From contig JAJPHE010000031.1 in NCBI GenBank assembly GCA_021325435.1, positions 1 to 64,000 of the forward strand: a DNA stretch of 64,000 bases, read 5' to 3'. Every line of letters begins with the position of its first letter. Within the stretch, counting starts at the first letter, position 1. Shown piece by piece: positions 28,379 through 39,067 of the stretch. The DNA is from Actinomycetota bacterium (GTDB taxonomy: Bacteria; Actinomycetota; Acidimicrobiia; Acidimicrobiales; JAJPHE01). The position numbers and the translations under genes are program-made. Below the pieces are notes generated by a model, which saw only the letters and a program-made list of their open reading frames with translations, ran no database searches and was not told the origin of the DNA.

Positions 28379-28723
28379 CTAGGTGAACTCGCCGGGGCGC
28401 ACGTCCGCCGTGGCCCGCTCCAACCAGCCCTCCTGGCTGAGAAGGAAATGGAACTCGAGCAGGTCGTCCCAGGTCAGGCTGGGACCCAGGTGCACCTCGT
28501 CGAGCTCGGCCGGCAGCTGCCAGACCCGCAGGGCGACGCCGGAGCTGACGAGGACGTCGACGACCCGGCTCTCGGTGGGCTTGGCGACCATGAGGCGGCA
28601 GACCGGGCACCGGAACGTGTACGACGCCTGGGTGGTGGTCGCGCACATCATCACCTGAACCTGCGATGGTGTGAGCTCCACATCCCCGCAGTCTGGGCAG
28701 CTCGCCCGGATCGTCGCAGCCAC
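28379..28723 (-). CDS. Hypothetical zinc-binding protein
   Basis: GTG at 28723 after AGGAGG; CPDCGDVELTPSQVQVMM...FRCPVCRLMV. Confidence 0.6.
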   Translation of the reverse strand: MAATIRASCPDCGDVELTPSQVQVMMCATTTQASYTFRCPVCRLMVAKPTESRVVDVLVSSGVALRVWQLPAELDEVHLGPSLTWDDLLEFHFLLSQEGWLERATADVRPGEFT

Positions 28724-28879
28724 GGAATCCTCCTTCACCTGCCTGCACCCAATGCATCGGCTGTTGGACGCCCGCGGTTGAGGGGTCAGCGAGGAGAAAT
28801 GACCGACTCCGACGGGGTGTTTGCCTGGCCGGCCTGTCATGACTAGACCGTCCACCTCGGCCCCGGAGGCCGGGCTCAG

Positions 28880-29506
28880 CTACAACAAGCCGAGGCGCGA
28901 CAGGGGCCACACCCGCACAAAGGCCCGTCCTACCAGGAGCTTCTCGTCTATGGCGCCGAAGAACCGGCTGTCCTTGGAGTCGGTGCGGTTGTCCCCCAGC
29001 AGGAAGTAGCGGCCTTTCGGCACGACTTGCTTGGGCAGCAGGGTGGTCACCGTTCCCCGGGGCAGGTAGGGCTCGTTGAGCACCTTGCCGTTTATGTAGA
29101 CCCGGCCACCGATGGCCTCGATGGTGTCGCCGGGCAGGCCGATCACCCGTTTGATCAGATCGTCGATGTTGGGTCCGGCCGACTCACCGGGCGGCAGGGT
29201 GAAGACCACGATGTCGCCTCGGTGCACCGGGTGGAAGTTGTAGGCCAGCTTGTTGACGAACACCCGGTCACCGATCATCAGCGTCGGCTCCATCGACGCC
29301 GAGGGGATGAAGAACGTCTGGAGGACGAAGGTCTTGACCAGGAAGGCGGCGGCCAGGGCGGCGACGATGACCAAGACCCACTCGGCCGGGCCTCTCCACC
29401 ACGACCTCGGGGGGGCCTCGCCTGCGGGCGACACGGCCGGCGCCGGCGCCCCGGGGTCGGGCAACGCGGCAGCCGGACCGTGACGGTAGTCGTCGGGCTC
29501 GGACAC
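28880..29506 (-). CDS. lepB: Signal peptidase I
   Basis: IPSASMEPTLMIGDRVFVNKLAY, GDIVVFTLPP, RVIGLPGDTIE, YFLLGDNRTDSKDSRFFG. Confidence 0.97.
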   Translation of the reverse strand: MSEPDDYRHGPAAALPDPGAPAPAVSPAGEAPPRSWWRGPAEWVLVIVAALAAAFLVKTFVLQTFFIPSASMEPTLMIGDRVFVNKLAYNFHPVHRGDIVVFTLPPGESAGPNIDDLIKRVIGLPGDTIEAIGGRVYINGKVLNEPYLPRGTVTTLLPKQVVPKGRYFLLGDNRTDSKDSRFFGAIDEKLLVGRAFVRVWPLSRLGLL

Positions 29507-29549
29507 GATCGGGGGAGGCTAGTTGCCCGGTGCCGTCCGGGGGGGACCG

Positions 29550-30908
29550 CTAGAGGCTGGCGATCAGCTTCTCGACCCGCTCGTCATGGGCTTTGAAGGG
29601 GTCCTTGCACAACACCGTGCGTTGGGCCTGGTCGTTGAGCTTGAGGTGAACCCAGTCGACGGTGAAGTCGCGCCGGCGCTCCTTGGCCCGCTTGATGAAC
29701 TCGCCCCGCAGGCGGGCCCGGGTGGTCTGGGGGGGCGAGTCGACGGCGGTCTGGATGGCCTCGTCCGTGCACATCCGATCCACCAGGCCACGGTCCTGCA
29801 ACCGGTAGAACAGGCCGCGGTCGCGGCTCACGTCGTGGTACTGCAGGTCCATCAGTGCCACCCGGGGATGGGTCAGGGGCAGGCTGTTGCGCTCGCGGTA
29901 GGCCTCGATGAGGCGGTGCTTGATGACCCAGTCGCACTCGCGCTCGAGACTGGTCGGGTCCTTCTCGATGCCCTTGAGGCAGTGTTCCCACATGTCGAGG
30001 GCCTGCTCCTCGAGGGGTGACAGGCCCCGCTGGTCGCGGTAGCGGATGGCCCGGCCCAGGTACTCCGACTGGATGTCGAGGGCGCTGGCCTCGCGGCCGT
30101 TGGCCAGACGGACCTTGCGCTTGCAGGTGGGATCGTGGCTGATCTCGCGGATGGCCCGGATGGGGTTCTCGAGGGTCATGTCGCGCAGCACGACACCGGG
30201 GTCCTCGAGCATGCGCAGCAAGATGCTGGTGGCGCCGATCTTCAGGAAGGTGGCGTACTCGCTCATGTTGGAGTCGCCGACGATCACGTGCAGGCGGCGG
30301 AACCTCTCGGCGTCGGCGTGGGGCTCGTCTCGGGTGTTGATGATCGGTCGACTCCGGGTGGTGGCCGAGGAGACGCCCTCCCAGATGTGCTCGGCCCGCT
30401 GGCTGATGCAGTAGACCGCCCCTCGAGCGGTCTGGAGGACCTTGCCGGCCCCGGCGTAGATCTGCCGGCTCACGAAGAACGGGATCAGGACCTCGGCGTA
30501 ATGCCCGAAATCGTCCCGTCGGCTGGTCAGGTAGTTCTCGTGGCACCCGTAGGAGTTCCCAGCCGAGTCGGTGTTGTTCTTGAACAGGTGGATGACTCCC
30601 CGGATCCCCTCCTCGCGCAAGCGCTGCTCGGCCGACAACAGGAGGTTCTCGAGGATCCTCTCCCCCGCCTTGTCGTGGGCCACCAGGTCGGCGATCGAGT
30701 CACATTCGGGCGTGGCGTACTCGGGGTGGCTGCCCACGTCGAGGTAGAGCCGGGCGCCGTTCTCGAGGAAGACGTTGCTGGACCGGCCCCAGCTCACCAC
30801 CCTTCGGAACAGGTAGCGGGCGACCTCGTCGGGGCTGAGCCGGCGCTGGCCCCGGAGCGTGCAGGTGACGCCATACTCGTTCTCGAGGCCGAATATGCGC
30901 CGATCCAT
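29550..30908 (-). CDS. pafA: Pup--protein ligase PafA
   Basis: [73 protein letters not shown] at 30908. Confidence 0.96.
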   Translation of the reverse strand: MDRRIFGLENEYGVTCTLRGQRRLSPDEVARYLFRRVVSWGRSSNVFLENGARLYLDVGSHPEYATPECDSIADLVAHDKAGERILENLLLSAEQRLREEGIRGVIHLFKNNTDSAGNSYGCHENYLTSRRDDFGHYAEVLIPFFVSRQIYAGAGKVLQTARGAVYCISQRAEHIWEGVSSATTRSRPIINTRDEPHADAERFRRLHVIVGDSNMSEYATFLKIGATSILLRMLEDPGVVLRDMTLENPIRAIREISHDPTCKRKVRLANGREASALDIQSEYLGRAIRYRDQRGLSPLEEQALDMWEHCLKGIEKDPTSLERECDWVIKHRLIEAYRERNSLPLTHPRVALMDLQYHDVSRDRGLFYRLQDRGLVDRMCTDEAIQTAVDSPPQTTRARLRGEFIKRAKERRRDFTVDWVHLKLNDQAQRTVLCKDPFKAHDERVEKLIASL

Positions 30909-30933
30909 TTGCAGCAACGGTACCGTTCCGGTG

Positions 30934-31290
30934 GTGAAGCCGATGCGAATGGTGCATCTGACCACCGCGTCGAGCATGTTCCATGCCCGGGTGGTGGCCG
31001 CCCGCCTGGGGGCCGACGGCATCCTGACCGAGCTGCGCGGTCCGGGCTCGACCTATCCGGTGGGCGGGGTGGTCGAGGTCCTGGTGGCCTCGGACGACGA
31101 GGACGCCGCCCGCCAGCTGCTGTCGGCCGACGAGACCGAGGCGGCTCTGGCCGACCAGGTCGACTCGGCCATGGGGGCGGCGCCCTTCGAGTTGGCGGCG
31201 GTGGCCAGGCAACGGTGGGTGGCGCTGCTCACCCTGGCTCTGGCGCTGGCCCTGGTGTGGGCCGGCCTCGCCGCCCACGCCTTTTCCTAG
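30934..31290 (+). CDS. Small DUF2007-like membrane-anchored protein
   Basis: [58 protein letters not shown] + C-terminal TM. Confidence 0.6.
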   Translation: MKPMRMVHLTTASSMFHARVVAARLGADGILTELRGPGSTYPVGGVVEVLVASDDEDAARQLLSADETEAALADQVDSAMGAAPFELAAVARQRWVALLTLALALALVWAGLAAHAFS

Positions 31291-31308
31291 GCGGCTGGCC
31301 GGGGGCGG

Positions 31309-31992
31309 CTACGAGGCGCCCAGGAGCTCGGCCAGCTCGGCGTCCTCGATACGACGGAACGCCCGCCGGCCGTTGGCCCGTGACAGCTCGGCCACCTCGA
31401 GCTCCTCCGGAACGAGGGTGCGCTCGGAGCCGGCCAGCCCCGCCACCGCCCGACCGAGGGCGTCGCCCCGGGAGAGCCCCGGCTGCCAGCTGGCCCCCAA
31501 GCGCTCGGAGATGGCCTCCGCCTCCCCGCCGAGCACGGTGAAGCGCTCCTCGTCGACCACGCTCCCGTCGTAGAGGATGTGGTAGAGCCGGTCGTCGGCG
31601 GCGTCGCTGCCCACCTCGGCGACGAGGATCTCCACCTCGAGCGGCTTCATCTCGTGGGTGAAGACCTGACCGAGGAACTGGGCATACACGTTGGCGAGCG
31701 ACCGGGCGTCCACGTCCTCGCGGCTGTAGGCGTACCCCTTGGTGTCGGCATGACGGACGCCGGCCACCCGCAGCTGGTCGAACTCGTTGTAGCGGCCGAC
31801 GCCGGCGAACGCGATGCGGTCGTAGATCTCGCTGACCTTGTGCAGGGTGCGGGAGGTGTTCTCGGCGACGATCAGGATGCCCTGGTCGTAGACGATGCCT
31901 ACCAGCGACCGTCCCCGGGCGATGCCCTTGCGGGCGTAGTCGGCCCGGTCCTTCATCACCTGCTCGGGTGCCACGTAGAAGGGCATGCTCAC
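31309..31992 (-). CDS. prcA: 20S proteasome alpha subunit
   Basis: [72 protein letters not shown]. Confidence 0.97.
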   Translation of the reverse strand: MSMPFYVAPEQVMKDRADYARKGIARGRSLVGIVYDQGILIVAENTSRTLHKVSEIYDRIAFAGVGRYNEFDQLRVAGVRHADTKGYAYSREDVDARSLANVYAQFLGQVFTHEMKPLEVEILVAEVGSDAADDRLYHILYDGSVVDEERFTVLGGEAEAISERLGASWQPGLSRGDALGRAVAGLAGSERTLVPEELEVAELSRANGRRAFRRIEDAELAELLGAS

Positions 31993-32786
31993 CGGGGCTG
32001 ACCTCCAGCGGTGCGGCGCTCGATCAGCTCACGGAACCTCTCGGCGACCTCCTCGTCGGGCACCCGCTCGAATCCCTCGGCCGTGATCGTCGCCACGGTC
32101 GGGTAGATGCCCCGCACCACGTCGGGGCCGCCGGTGGCGGCGTCCTCCTCAGCCGCTTCGTACAGCGCCTGGATGGCCACCTCGATGGCCTCGCTGCGGC
32201 TAAGCCCGTCGCGGAAGAACAACTTGATGGCGGTGCGGGCGTCGCGGCCGCCGGAACCGGTGGCGTGGAAATCGGCTTCCTCGTAACGGCCGCCGGTGAC
32301 GTCGTAGGTGAAGATGCGGCCGGCCTGGCGGCGCACGTCGTAACCGGCGAAGAGGGGAACGACGGCGAGGCCTTGCATGGCCATCGGCAGGTTCGAGCGG
32401 ATCATCTGGCTCAGCTGGTTGGCCTCGCCTTCGAGGGACAGGGCCAGGCCCTCCACCTTCTCGTAGTGCTCGAGCTGGGTCTGGAACAGCTTCACCATCT
32501 CGATGGCCGGCCCGGCCGCCCCGGCTATCGAGACTCCGGAATGGCGGTCGGCCGGGAAGACCTTCTCGATCGAGCGGTGGGCGATCGAATAGCCCTCGGT
32601 CGCCCGGCGGTCACCCGCCATGACGACCCCGTCGACGTAGCGGAGGGCGACGACAGTCGTGCCGTGGCGCACGTCGCCCAGGGGACCCGGCGTGGCCGGG
32701 GCGGCGGACGATTGACCCAACCGGGTCAGGAGCTCGGTGAAGCTGGGTCCGGGGTCTTCGGCGCTCCCGAACATGGGGAGCGTCAT
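31989..32786 (-). CDS. prcB: 20S proteasome beta subunit (Thr-nucleophile after propeptide)
   Basis: RHG^[38 protein letters not shown]. Confidence 0.97.
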   Translation of the reverse strand: MTLPMFGSAEDPGPSFTELLTRLGQSSAAPATPGPLGDVRHGTTVVALRYVDGVVMAGDRRATEGYSIAHRSIEKVFPADRHSGVSIAGAAGPAIEMVKLFQTQLEHYEKVEGLALSLEGEANQLSQMIRSNLPMAMQGLAVVPLFAGYDVRRQAGRIFTYDVTGGRYEEADFHATGSGGRDARTAIKLFFRDGLSRSEAIEVAIQALYEAAEEDAATGGPDVVRGIYPTVATITAEGFERVPDEEVAERFRELIERRTAGGQPR

Positions 32787-32805
32787 AGGGCCTCGCCGAC
32801 CGCCA

Positions 32806-33006
32806 CTACTCGCCGCCCTTCTGGACGTAGTTGCGCACGAACTCCTCGGCGTTGTCCTCCAGGACCTCGTCGATCTCGTCCAGCAGGTCGTCCAGCTCGG
32901 CCTTGAGCTTCTCGCCCTTGTCGGTGGACGGGGGTGCCTCCTCGACGACCTCCTCGGTCCTCGCCGGCGCCTGCTTCTTCTTCAGCTCTCTCTCGGCCAT
33001 CTCCAC
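32806..33006 (-). CDS. pup: Prokaryotic ubiquitin-like protein Pup (ends GGE)
   Basis: [28 protein letters not shown]; 66 aa between dop and prcB. Confidence 0.97.
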   Translation of the reverse strand: MEMAERELKKKQAPARTEEVVEEAPPSTDKGEKLKAELDDLLDEIDEVLEDNAEEFVRNYVQKGGE

Positions 33007-33012
33007 GCTCTC

Positions 33013-34500
33013 CTATGAGCCCAGTCGCTCCAACAACTCGGCGGGGCTCGAACATCCCTCGAGCAGACTATCGACGTGAGCAGCGGTTCCTCTGAGCGGC
33101 TCCATCATGGGGACGCGGCGCAGCGGGTCCGAGCCCAGGTCGAAGACCAGCGAGTCCCAGTTGGCGGCGGCGATCGACGACGCCCACCGCTGAAGGCAGC
33201 GCCCACGGAAGTAGGCCCGGGTGTCGGGCGGCGGCTCGGTGACGGCGGTCACCACCTCTTCGTCGGTGGTGAGCCGCTCCATGCTCAGCCGACCGAAAAG
33301 CGACTTGTCCGGGCGCACGTCGTGGTACTGAAGGTCCATGGCCGCCATCCGGGGATCGTCCCAGCCGATCCCGTGGCGCTCGCGGTAGGCGTCCAGTAGC
33401 TGGTACTTGGCCACCCAGTCGAGCTGATCGGCCAGCGACATGGGGTCCGACTCGAGGGCGGTCAGGACCGTGTCCCATCGCCGGAGGACCTCCATTCCGG
33501 CCTCGTGGCCGCCGAGCACCTCGAGGCCCCGATCCTCGGCGTACTTGCGGGCCAGGTCGTGCAGCTCCCATTGAATGCCAAGGGCGGTGATGGTGGACCC
33601 CGACGCCAGCTCGAGGGGCTGGCGCAGGGTCATGTCGTAGGACACCCGCCGCATGGCCTGGACCGGGGCCGCCAGGGTGAAGTCGTGCTCGGCCAGCCAG
33701 TCGTCCTCGATCATGGCCAACAGCAGGGCGGTGGACCCGACCTTCAGGAAGGTGGCGACCTCGGCGAGGTTGGCGTCACCCACGATGACGTGCAGGCGGC
33801 GGTACTTCTGGGCGTCGGCATGGGGCTCGTCACGAGTGTTGACGATGGGCCGCTTCAGCGTGGTCTCGAGTCCGACCTCCTCCTCGAAGAAGTCGGCCCG
33901 CTGGCCGAGCTGGTAGGGCACGGGCGGGGCCCCGGCCGCCTCCGTTCCCACCTTGCCGGCGCCGGTGAAGATCTGGCGGGTGACGAAGAACGGGATCACG
34001 TGCTGGACGATCCGGGCAAAAGGAACCGACCGGTCAACCAGGTAGTTCTCGTGGGTGCCGTACGAGTTGCCCTTGCGGTCCGAGTTGTTCTTGTACACCA
34101 CGATGGCCTGAGGCGGGGGCAGGATCTGGGCCGCCGCTCGCATCGAGCGGGCCAGGATCAGCTCCCCGGCCTTGTCGTAGAGGACCACCTGGCGGGCGGT
34201 GGCGCACTCGGGGGTGGAGTACTCGGGGTGGGCGTGGTCGACGTAGTAACGGGCCCCGTTGGTGAGCACCGTGTTGACCAGGTTGGTCTCCACCTCGGGC
34301 GGGGCCGAGCCTTCACGGGCGAAACCCCGGGCGTCGTTGCCGGGCGCCTCGTCCTCGAAGTCCCACCCCACCTTGCGCTGGACCTCGGCGACGTAAGCGT
34401 TGATCAGGGCCGAAGAAGCGGCGATGGGGTTGGACTCCCCTCCCCCGCGCAGCATGATCCCGTACTCGGTCTCGATTCCGCAGACCTTCGGGATGGCCAT
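33013..34500 (-). CDS. dop: Pup deamidase/depupylase Dop
   Basis: PKVCGIETEYGIMLRGG, YVDHAHPEYSTPECATARQVVLYDKAGE, NNSDRKGNSYGTHENYLVDR. Confidence 0.96.
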   Translation of the reverse strand: MAIPKVCGIETEYGIMLRGGGESNPIAASSALINAYVAEVQRKVGWDFEDEAPGNDARGFAREGSAPPEVETNLVNTVLTNGARYYVDHAHPEYSTPECATARQVVLYDKAGELILARSMRAAAQILPPPQAIVVYKNNSDRKGNSYGTHENYLVDRSVPFARIVQHVIPFFVTRQIFTGAGKVGTEAAGAPPVPYQLGQRADFFEEEVGLETTLKRPIVNTRDEPHADAQKYRRLHVIVGDANLAEVATFLKVGSTALLLAMIEDDWLAEHDFTLAAPVQAMRRVSYDMTLRQPLELASGSTITALGIQWELHDLARKYAEDRGLEVLGGHEAGMEVLRRWDTVLTALESDPMSLADQLDWVAKYQLLDAYRERHGIGWDDPRMAAMDLQYHDVRPDKSLFGRLSMERLTTDEEVVTAVTEPPPDTRAYFRGRCLQRWASSIAAANWDSLVFDLGSDPLRRVPMMEPLRGTAAHVDSLLEGCSSPAELLERLGS

Positions 34501-34538
34501 GGGCGACCCTACCCCCCGCCCATCGTGGTCGTAGCCGC

Positions 34539-36308
34539 TTAGAGGTACTGCCCGGTCGCGACCCGCTCGATGGCACGGCCGCCGGCTGTCTCATCGCCCC
34601 TGGACATGAGGGTGCGGACGTACACGATCCGCTCGCCCTTCTTCCCCGAGATCTTGGCCCAGTCATCGGGGTTCGTCGTGTTGGGCAGGTCCTCGTGCTC
34701 CTTGTACTCCTGCTTGATCGAGGCCAGCATGTCGGCGGTGCGGATCCCCCTGCCCTCCTCGGCGATGGCCCGTTTGATCGCCAGCTTCTTGGCCCGGCGC
34801 ACGATGTTCTCGATCATGGCCCCCGAGGCGAAGTCCTTGAAGTAGAGGATCTCCTTGTCGCCGTTCTGGTAGGTCACCTCGAGGAACCGGTTCTCGTCGT
34901 CGTCGCGGTACATCTCGGCGACTGTCCGCTCGATCATGGCCCGGACCGCCTTCTCGCGGTCCCCGCCTCCGAGGGACTGCACCTCCTCCTCGTCGAGAGG
35001 AAGGTCGGCGGTCAGGTAGCGGGAGAAGATCTGGGCGGCGGCGTCGACCCCCGGCCGCTCGATCTTGATCTTCACGTCGAGCCGGCCCGGGCGCAGGATG
35101 GCGGGGTCGATCAGGTCCTCGCGGTTGGACGCGCCGATGACGATGACGTTGCGGAGCGCCTCTACCCCGTCTATCTCGGCGAGGAGCTGGGGGACGATGG
35201 TCGACTCCATGTCGGAGCTGATTCCGGTGCCCCGGGTGCGGAACAGCGAGTCCATCTCGTCGAAGAAGACGATGACCGGTACGCCCTCCTCCGACTTCTC
35301 GCGGGCACGTTGGAACACCAGCCGGATCTGACGCTCGGTCTCCCCGACGTACTTGTTGAGTAGCTCCGGCCCCTTGATGTTGAGGAAATAGCTGCGTGCA
35401 CTCTGGTCGCCGGTCTGCTCGGCGACCTTCTTGGCCAGCGAGTTGGCCACGGCCTTGGCGATGAGCGTCTTGCCGCACCCGGGCGGCCCGTAGAGGAGGA
35501 TCCCCTTGGGCGCCGGCAGCTTGTGCTCCACGAACAGGTCGCGGTGGAGGAAGGGCAGCTCGACGGCGTCGGTGATGGCCTCGATCTGGTTGTCCAGGCC
35601 GCCGACGTCGGCGTAGGAGACGTCGGGCACCTCCTCGAGGACCAGCTCCTCGACCTCGGGCCGGGGGAGCCGCTCGAGCAGCAGGCCGCTACGGGGATCC
35701 ATGAGCACGCTGTCGCCGGCCCGCAGCTTCTCGCCCAGCAGGTCGTCGGCCAGCTCGACCACCCGCTCCTCGTCGGCTCGACCGATGATCAGGGCCCGGC
35801 CGTCTTCCATCTTCTCCTTGAGGGTGACGACCTCCCCGGCGATCTCGGTGCCCCGGGCCAGCACGACGTTGAGGGAGTCGTTGAGGACCACCTCCTGGCC
35901 CCGACGCAGGGTGGCCACGTCGATTTCCGGGTGGAGGGAGACCCGCATCTTGCGGCCGCCGGAGAAGACGTCGACCGTGCTGTCGTCGTTGGCGCCCAGG
36001 TAGGTGCCGTAGGCGGCGGGGGGCTGGGTCAGCTTGTCGACCTCTTCGCGCAGGGCGGTGATGTGCTCGCGCGCCTCACGGAGGGTGAAGGTCAGCTTCT
36101 CGTTCTGGGACAGCGCCTGAGACAGCTGGCCCTTCGTTTCGAGAAGCTTCTCCTCGAGGGTGCGCACCCGCTTGGGCGCGTCCTGGAGCCTGCGGCGGAG
36201 GGTGATCACCTCCTCCTCCAACGACTTGGCCTGCTGCTGGAGCTCGGCCACCTCGCGCTCGTAGGCGGAGAGCCGACGCTGATACTCGTCGTCAGCCGTG
36301 CGGACCAC
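34539..36308 (-). CDS. arc: Proteasomal AAA+ ATPase ARC/Mpa
   Basis: Coiled-coil N-terminus, [43 protein letters not shown]-terminal QYL. Confidence 0.96.
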   Translation of the reverse strand: MVRTADDEYQRRLSAYEREVAELQQQAKSLEEEVITLRRRLQDAPKRVRTLEEKLLETKGQLSQALSQNEKLTFTLREAREHITALREEVDKLTQPPAAYGTYLGANDDSTVDVFSGGRKMRVSLHPEIDVATLRRGQEVVLNDSLNVVLARGTEIAGEVVTLKEKMEDGRALIIGRADEERVVELADDLLGEKLRAGDSVLMDPRSGLLLERLPRPEVEELVLEEVPDVSYADVGGLDNQIEAITDAVELPFLHRDLFVEHKLPAPKGILLYGPPGCGKTLIAKAVANSLAKKVAEQTGDQSARSYFLNIKGPELLNKYVGETERQIRLVFQRAREKSEEGVPVIVFFDEMDSLFRTRGTGISSDMESTIVPQLLAEIDGVEALRNVIVIGASNREDLIDPAILRPGRLDVKIKIERPGVDAAAQIFSRYLTADLPLDEEEVQSLGGGDREKAVRAMIERTVAEMYRDDDENRFLEVTYQNGDKEILYFKDFASGAMIENIVRRAKKLAIKRAIAEEGRGIRTADMLASIKQEYKEHEDLPNTTNPDDWAKISGKKGERIVYVRTLMSRGDETAGGRAIERVATGQYL

Positions 36309-36402
36309 CTCCCCTCTTGTTGGGAATGTACACCGGCCTACCTGATATGTCCCTCATAGCGGTGCTGCTGGTGACCTATTTCACCTGTCGTCGCCGGGGA
36401 AA

Positions 36403-36432
36403 TTGACACTGGGTCGCGGGTATAGATAGGTT
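36403..36432 (+). promoter_or_regulatory. Candidate sigma-70-type promoter for the ferredoxin gene
   Basis: TTGACA (36403-36408), 18-nt spacer, TAGGTT. Confidence 0.45.
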
Positions 36433-36459
36433 CGTCCGGAAGCACATCGAGAGGACGTC

Positions 36460-36696
36460 ATGAAGGTCTGGATCGACCAGGATCTGTGCACGGGAGACGG
36501 TCTGTGCGAGGAGATCGCGCCGGCCGTGTTCACCCTGCTCGACGACGGGCTCGCCTATGTGAAGGAAGGCGACAAGGTCATGAGCGATCCGGGCGGTCCC
36601 CAGGGCATGGCGGCGGTCCCCGAGGGCATGGAGGACGCGGTGGTGGAGGCGTCCGAGGAGTGCCCGGGGGAGTGCATCTTCATCGAGCGCGAGTAG
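36460..36696 (+). CDS. Ferredoxin (3Fe-4S/4Fe-4S type)
   Basis: MKVWIDQDLCTGDGLCEEIAPAVF...EASEECPGECIFIE. Confidence 0.9.
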   Translation: MKVWIDQDLCTGDGLCEEIAPAVFTLLDDGLAYVKEGDKVMSDPGGPQGMAAVPEGMEDAVVEASEECPGECIFIERE

Positions 36697-36699
36697 GTC

Positions 36700-37470
36700 T
36701 CAGCCGACCAGCCGGGCGTGGGTCAGGAACCCGGTGTGGGCCACCATGCGGTGGTCGGGACGGACCGAGCGACCATCCACGTGCCAGCTGCGCACCAGCA
36801 CCTCCACCGTCTCGGCCATGGCGAACGACGACTCGTCGAGGGCCTGGCGGAGCTGTGACACCTGGTTGATGGTCGGCAGATAGGACAGGAGGATCCCCCC
36901 GGGACGGAGGGCCTTCTCGGCGTGGGGCACGACCCTCCAGGGCTCGGGCAGGTCTAGGACCACCCGGTCGAGGTCGGCCCGGGGGATCCCTTCGTAGACG
37001 TCGTGCTCCTCCACATGGAAGCGCTCGAGGGCCTCGGGTCCGAGGAACGACGCCACGTTGGCCCGGGCCCGGGCGGCGAAGTCGGAGCGCAGCTCGAAGC
37101 CCCACACCTCGGCGCCCGCCCGGAGCAGGGTCATGGACAACGCCCCCGACCCCACCCCGGCCTCCATGACGGACAGCCCGTCGTGGATGTCGGCCAGGAC
37201 CAGGATCTGGGCCAGGTCCTTGGGGTAGATGACCTGGGCGCCCCGGGGCATCTTGAGCACGAAGTCCGACAGGGTGGGCCGAACGGCCGTGTAGCGGGCA
37301 CCCGAGCCGGTCCGCACCACCGTCCCCTCCTCGCGCCCCAGCAGTTCGTCGTGGAGGACGAACCCGGCGTGGGTGTGGAACTCGGCCCCCGCCGTCAGGG
37401 TCACGAGGTAGCGCCGGCCCTTGCTGTCGAGCAGGAGCGCCCTCTCCCCCGCCCCGAACGGCCGGCTCAC
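36700..37470 (-). CDS. trmI: tRNA (adenine-58-N1)-methyltransferase TrmI
   Basis: PRGAQVIYPKDLAQILVLADIHDGLSVMEAGVGSGALSMTLLRA, DRVVLDLPEPWRVV; GTG overlaps upstream TGA. Confidence 0.92.
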   Translation of the reverse strand: MSRPFGAGERALLLDSKGRRYLVTLTAGAEFHTHAGFVLHDELLGREEGTVVRTGSGARYTAVRPTLSDFVLKMPRGAQVIYPKDLAQILVLADIHDGLSVMEAGVGSGALSMTLLRAGAEVWGFELRSDFAARARANVASFLGPEALERFHVEEHDVYEGIPRADLDRVVLDLPEPWRVVPHAEKALRPGGILLSYLPTINQVSQLRQALDESSFAMAETVEVLVRSWHVDGRSVRPDHRMVAHTGFLTHARLVG

Positions 37471-38420
37471 CGGGGCGGAGCCGTCCTCCGCCGGGGCGCG
37501 GGCTTGGCGCCTTGGGGGGGGCGGGTAGCGGCCTCCGTCAGGCGGCAGAAGGCGCAAACGTCGCCCGTGGTGGGCGAGCCGCACGAGGCGCACGGCGACA
37601 GCGACTGGCGGTCGGCGGCCGCCTCCGGCGCGAAGTGGGCCAGCCCCCGTTGGAGGAACCCGAGGTAGAAGGCGGCCTTCGAACCCGGTGAGGCGTCCTC
37701 GATGGCGTTCAGCGCCGCCTTGTAGCCCAGGTGCTTGTTGCCCACCGCCATCGGGCACTCCTCGACCACGTAGTCGATGCCCGTCAGCACGCAGTAGGCC
37801 GCCGTCTCCCGTTCGCCCAGCCGGATGAGGGGCTTGATCTTGCGGGCGAACCCGTCACCACCGGGAAGGACGGGCGTCTGGCGCCCGAGGTAGTCGGTCG
37901 ACCACCGCAGCACGTTTCCGAGCAGGACGGCGGCCTCGTCGTCGAGGTTGTGGCCGGTGGCCACCACCGGGTAGCCCCCCTCCACGGCAGCCCGATTGAA
38001 CAGGTGACGTTTCGACAGCCCGCAAGCGGAGCACGGCACCCGCCGGGCCGCCGCCGCTCCGCCGGGGATGTCGAAGCCGACGTCCGTCGGCAGGTCGACC
38101 TCCACCAGGCGAGCGCCCCGGCTGCTGGCGTAGTCGCGGGCGTAGCGGCCCGATTCGTCGCTGTAGTCGCCGATACCCAGCCCGAGGTACAGACCGTCGG
38201 CCGGGTAACCGAGGTCCAACAGGATGTCCCACAGGGCCAGAGAGTCCTTGCCACCGGAGACGGCCACCAGCACCCGCTCGCCCGGCTCGACCATGTGGTG
38301 CTCCTCGATGGTCCGGGCGACCTGGTCGCGGCAGTGAATGAGGAAGCACGGGCGGCAGAAGGCGGCGTTGTGGCGTCGCAGCTCGATGACCGACGGTGCC
38401 CGGCAGCGGCGGCACCTCAC
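37467..38420 (-). CDS. TtuA/TIGR00269-like tRNA 2-thiolation enzyme (PP-loop ATPase with zinc fingers)
   Basis: MRCRRCRAPS...CRPCFL, VAVSGGKDSLALWDIL, PCSACGLSKRHLFN, ATGHNLDDEA, CASCGSPTTGDVCAFC. Confidence 0.9.
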   Translation of the reverse strand: MRCRRCRAPSVIELRRHNAAFCRPCFLIHCRDQVARTIEEHHMVEPGERVLVAVSGGKDSLALWDILLDLGYPADGLYLGLGIGDYSDESGRYARDYASSRGARLVEVDLPTDVGFDIPGGAAAARRVPCSACGLSKRHLFNRAAVEGGYPVVATGHNLDDEAAVLLGNVLRWSTDYLGRQTPVLPGGDGFARKIKPLIRLGERETAAYCVLTGIDYVVEECPMAVGNKHLGYKAALNAIEDASPGSKAAFYLGFLQRGLAHFAPEAAADRQSLSPCASCGSPTTGDVCAFCRLTEAATRPPQGAKPAPRRRTAPPR

Positions 38421-38629
38421 GCCCCGCAGCCCCCAGAGATGACCGGCCGGACCTCGATCTCGTCGGTGTCGCCCAACAGAGCGTCTTCGGTCACCAGGGT
38501 GTCCCCCCTGATCACCAGGACCGACTCGCGGTTGAGCTCGAGCTTGTCCAGCAGCGCCTTGACCCGCAGGGGCCCGGCGACCTCCAGCTCGCGGCGGGGG
38601 TTCCGCAGCACCACCTTCACACCCCCCAT
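38417..38629 (-). CDS. MoaD/ThiS-like (TtuB-like) sulfur carrier protein
   Basis: 71 codons: MGGVKVVLRNPRRELEVAGPLRVKALLDKLELNRESVLVIRGDTLVTEDALLGDTDEIEVRPVISGGCGA. Confidence 0.85.
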   Translation of the reverse strand: MGGVKVVLRNPRRELEVAGPLRVKALLDKLELNRESVLVIRGDTLVTEDALLGDTDEIEVRPVISGGCGA

Positions 38630-38661
38630 CTTGGCGGCTGCCGCCGCCGGGGGGAACGTCC

Positions 38662-38865
38662 TCAGTCGCCCGGCGGTGCGAAGTGGGTGATGGTGACGGC
38701 CTGCCCGGGCTCGAGCTCCTCGACGAAAACCGGGTGGGGCTCGCGGCCCCGCCGGACCCGGCGCATCATCCACGCCGCCGCCCCCACCACCAGCCAGACC
38801 TGATTGCCCCGCAGGACTCCACGCCGCCATCCGTTGCGCACCGCCGCGCTCAACAGGGGCTCCAA
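38662..38865 (-). CDS. Small hypothetical membrane-associated protein (TTG start tentative)
   Basis: LEPLLSAAVRNGWRRGVLRGNQVWLVVGAAAWMMRRVRRGREPHPVFVEELEPGQAVTITHFAPPGD. Confidence 0.5.
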   Translation of the reverse strand: MEPLLSAAVRNGWRRGVLRGNQVWLVVGAAAWMMRRVRRGREPHPVFVEELEPGQAVTITHFAPPGD

Positions 38866-38866
38866 C

Positions 38867-39067
38867 TCAGACCCGCCTGACCTCGACGACGGTGCGGGCG
38901 TTCTTCCCCCTCCGCCGGCCGGCGAGATAGGCGAGAGCGACCGCCGCCACCAGCACGACCCCCGCCACCGCCATGGCCACCGGCTTGGCCGCCTCAGCAC
39001 CGCGGTCGACCTCGCCCCGGATCTGGCGGAGCTTGTCCTCGATGTCGGATCGCTGAATGGGGCTCAC
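38867..39067 (-). CDS. Small membrane protein
   Basis: SPIQRSDIEDKLRQIRGEVDRGAEAAKPVAMAVAGVVLVAAVALAYLAGRRRGKNARTVVEVRRV; stop-start overlaps. Confidence 0.65.
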   Translation of the reverse strand: MSPIQRSDIEDKLRQIRGEVDRGAEAAKPVAMAVAGVVLVAAVALAYLAGRRRGKNARTVVEVRRV

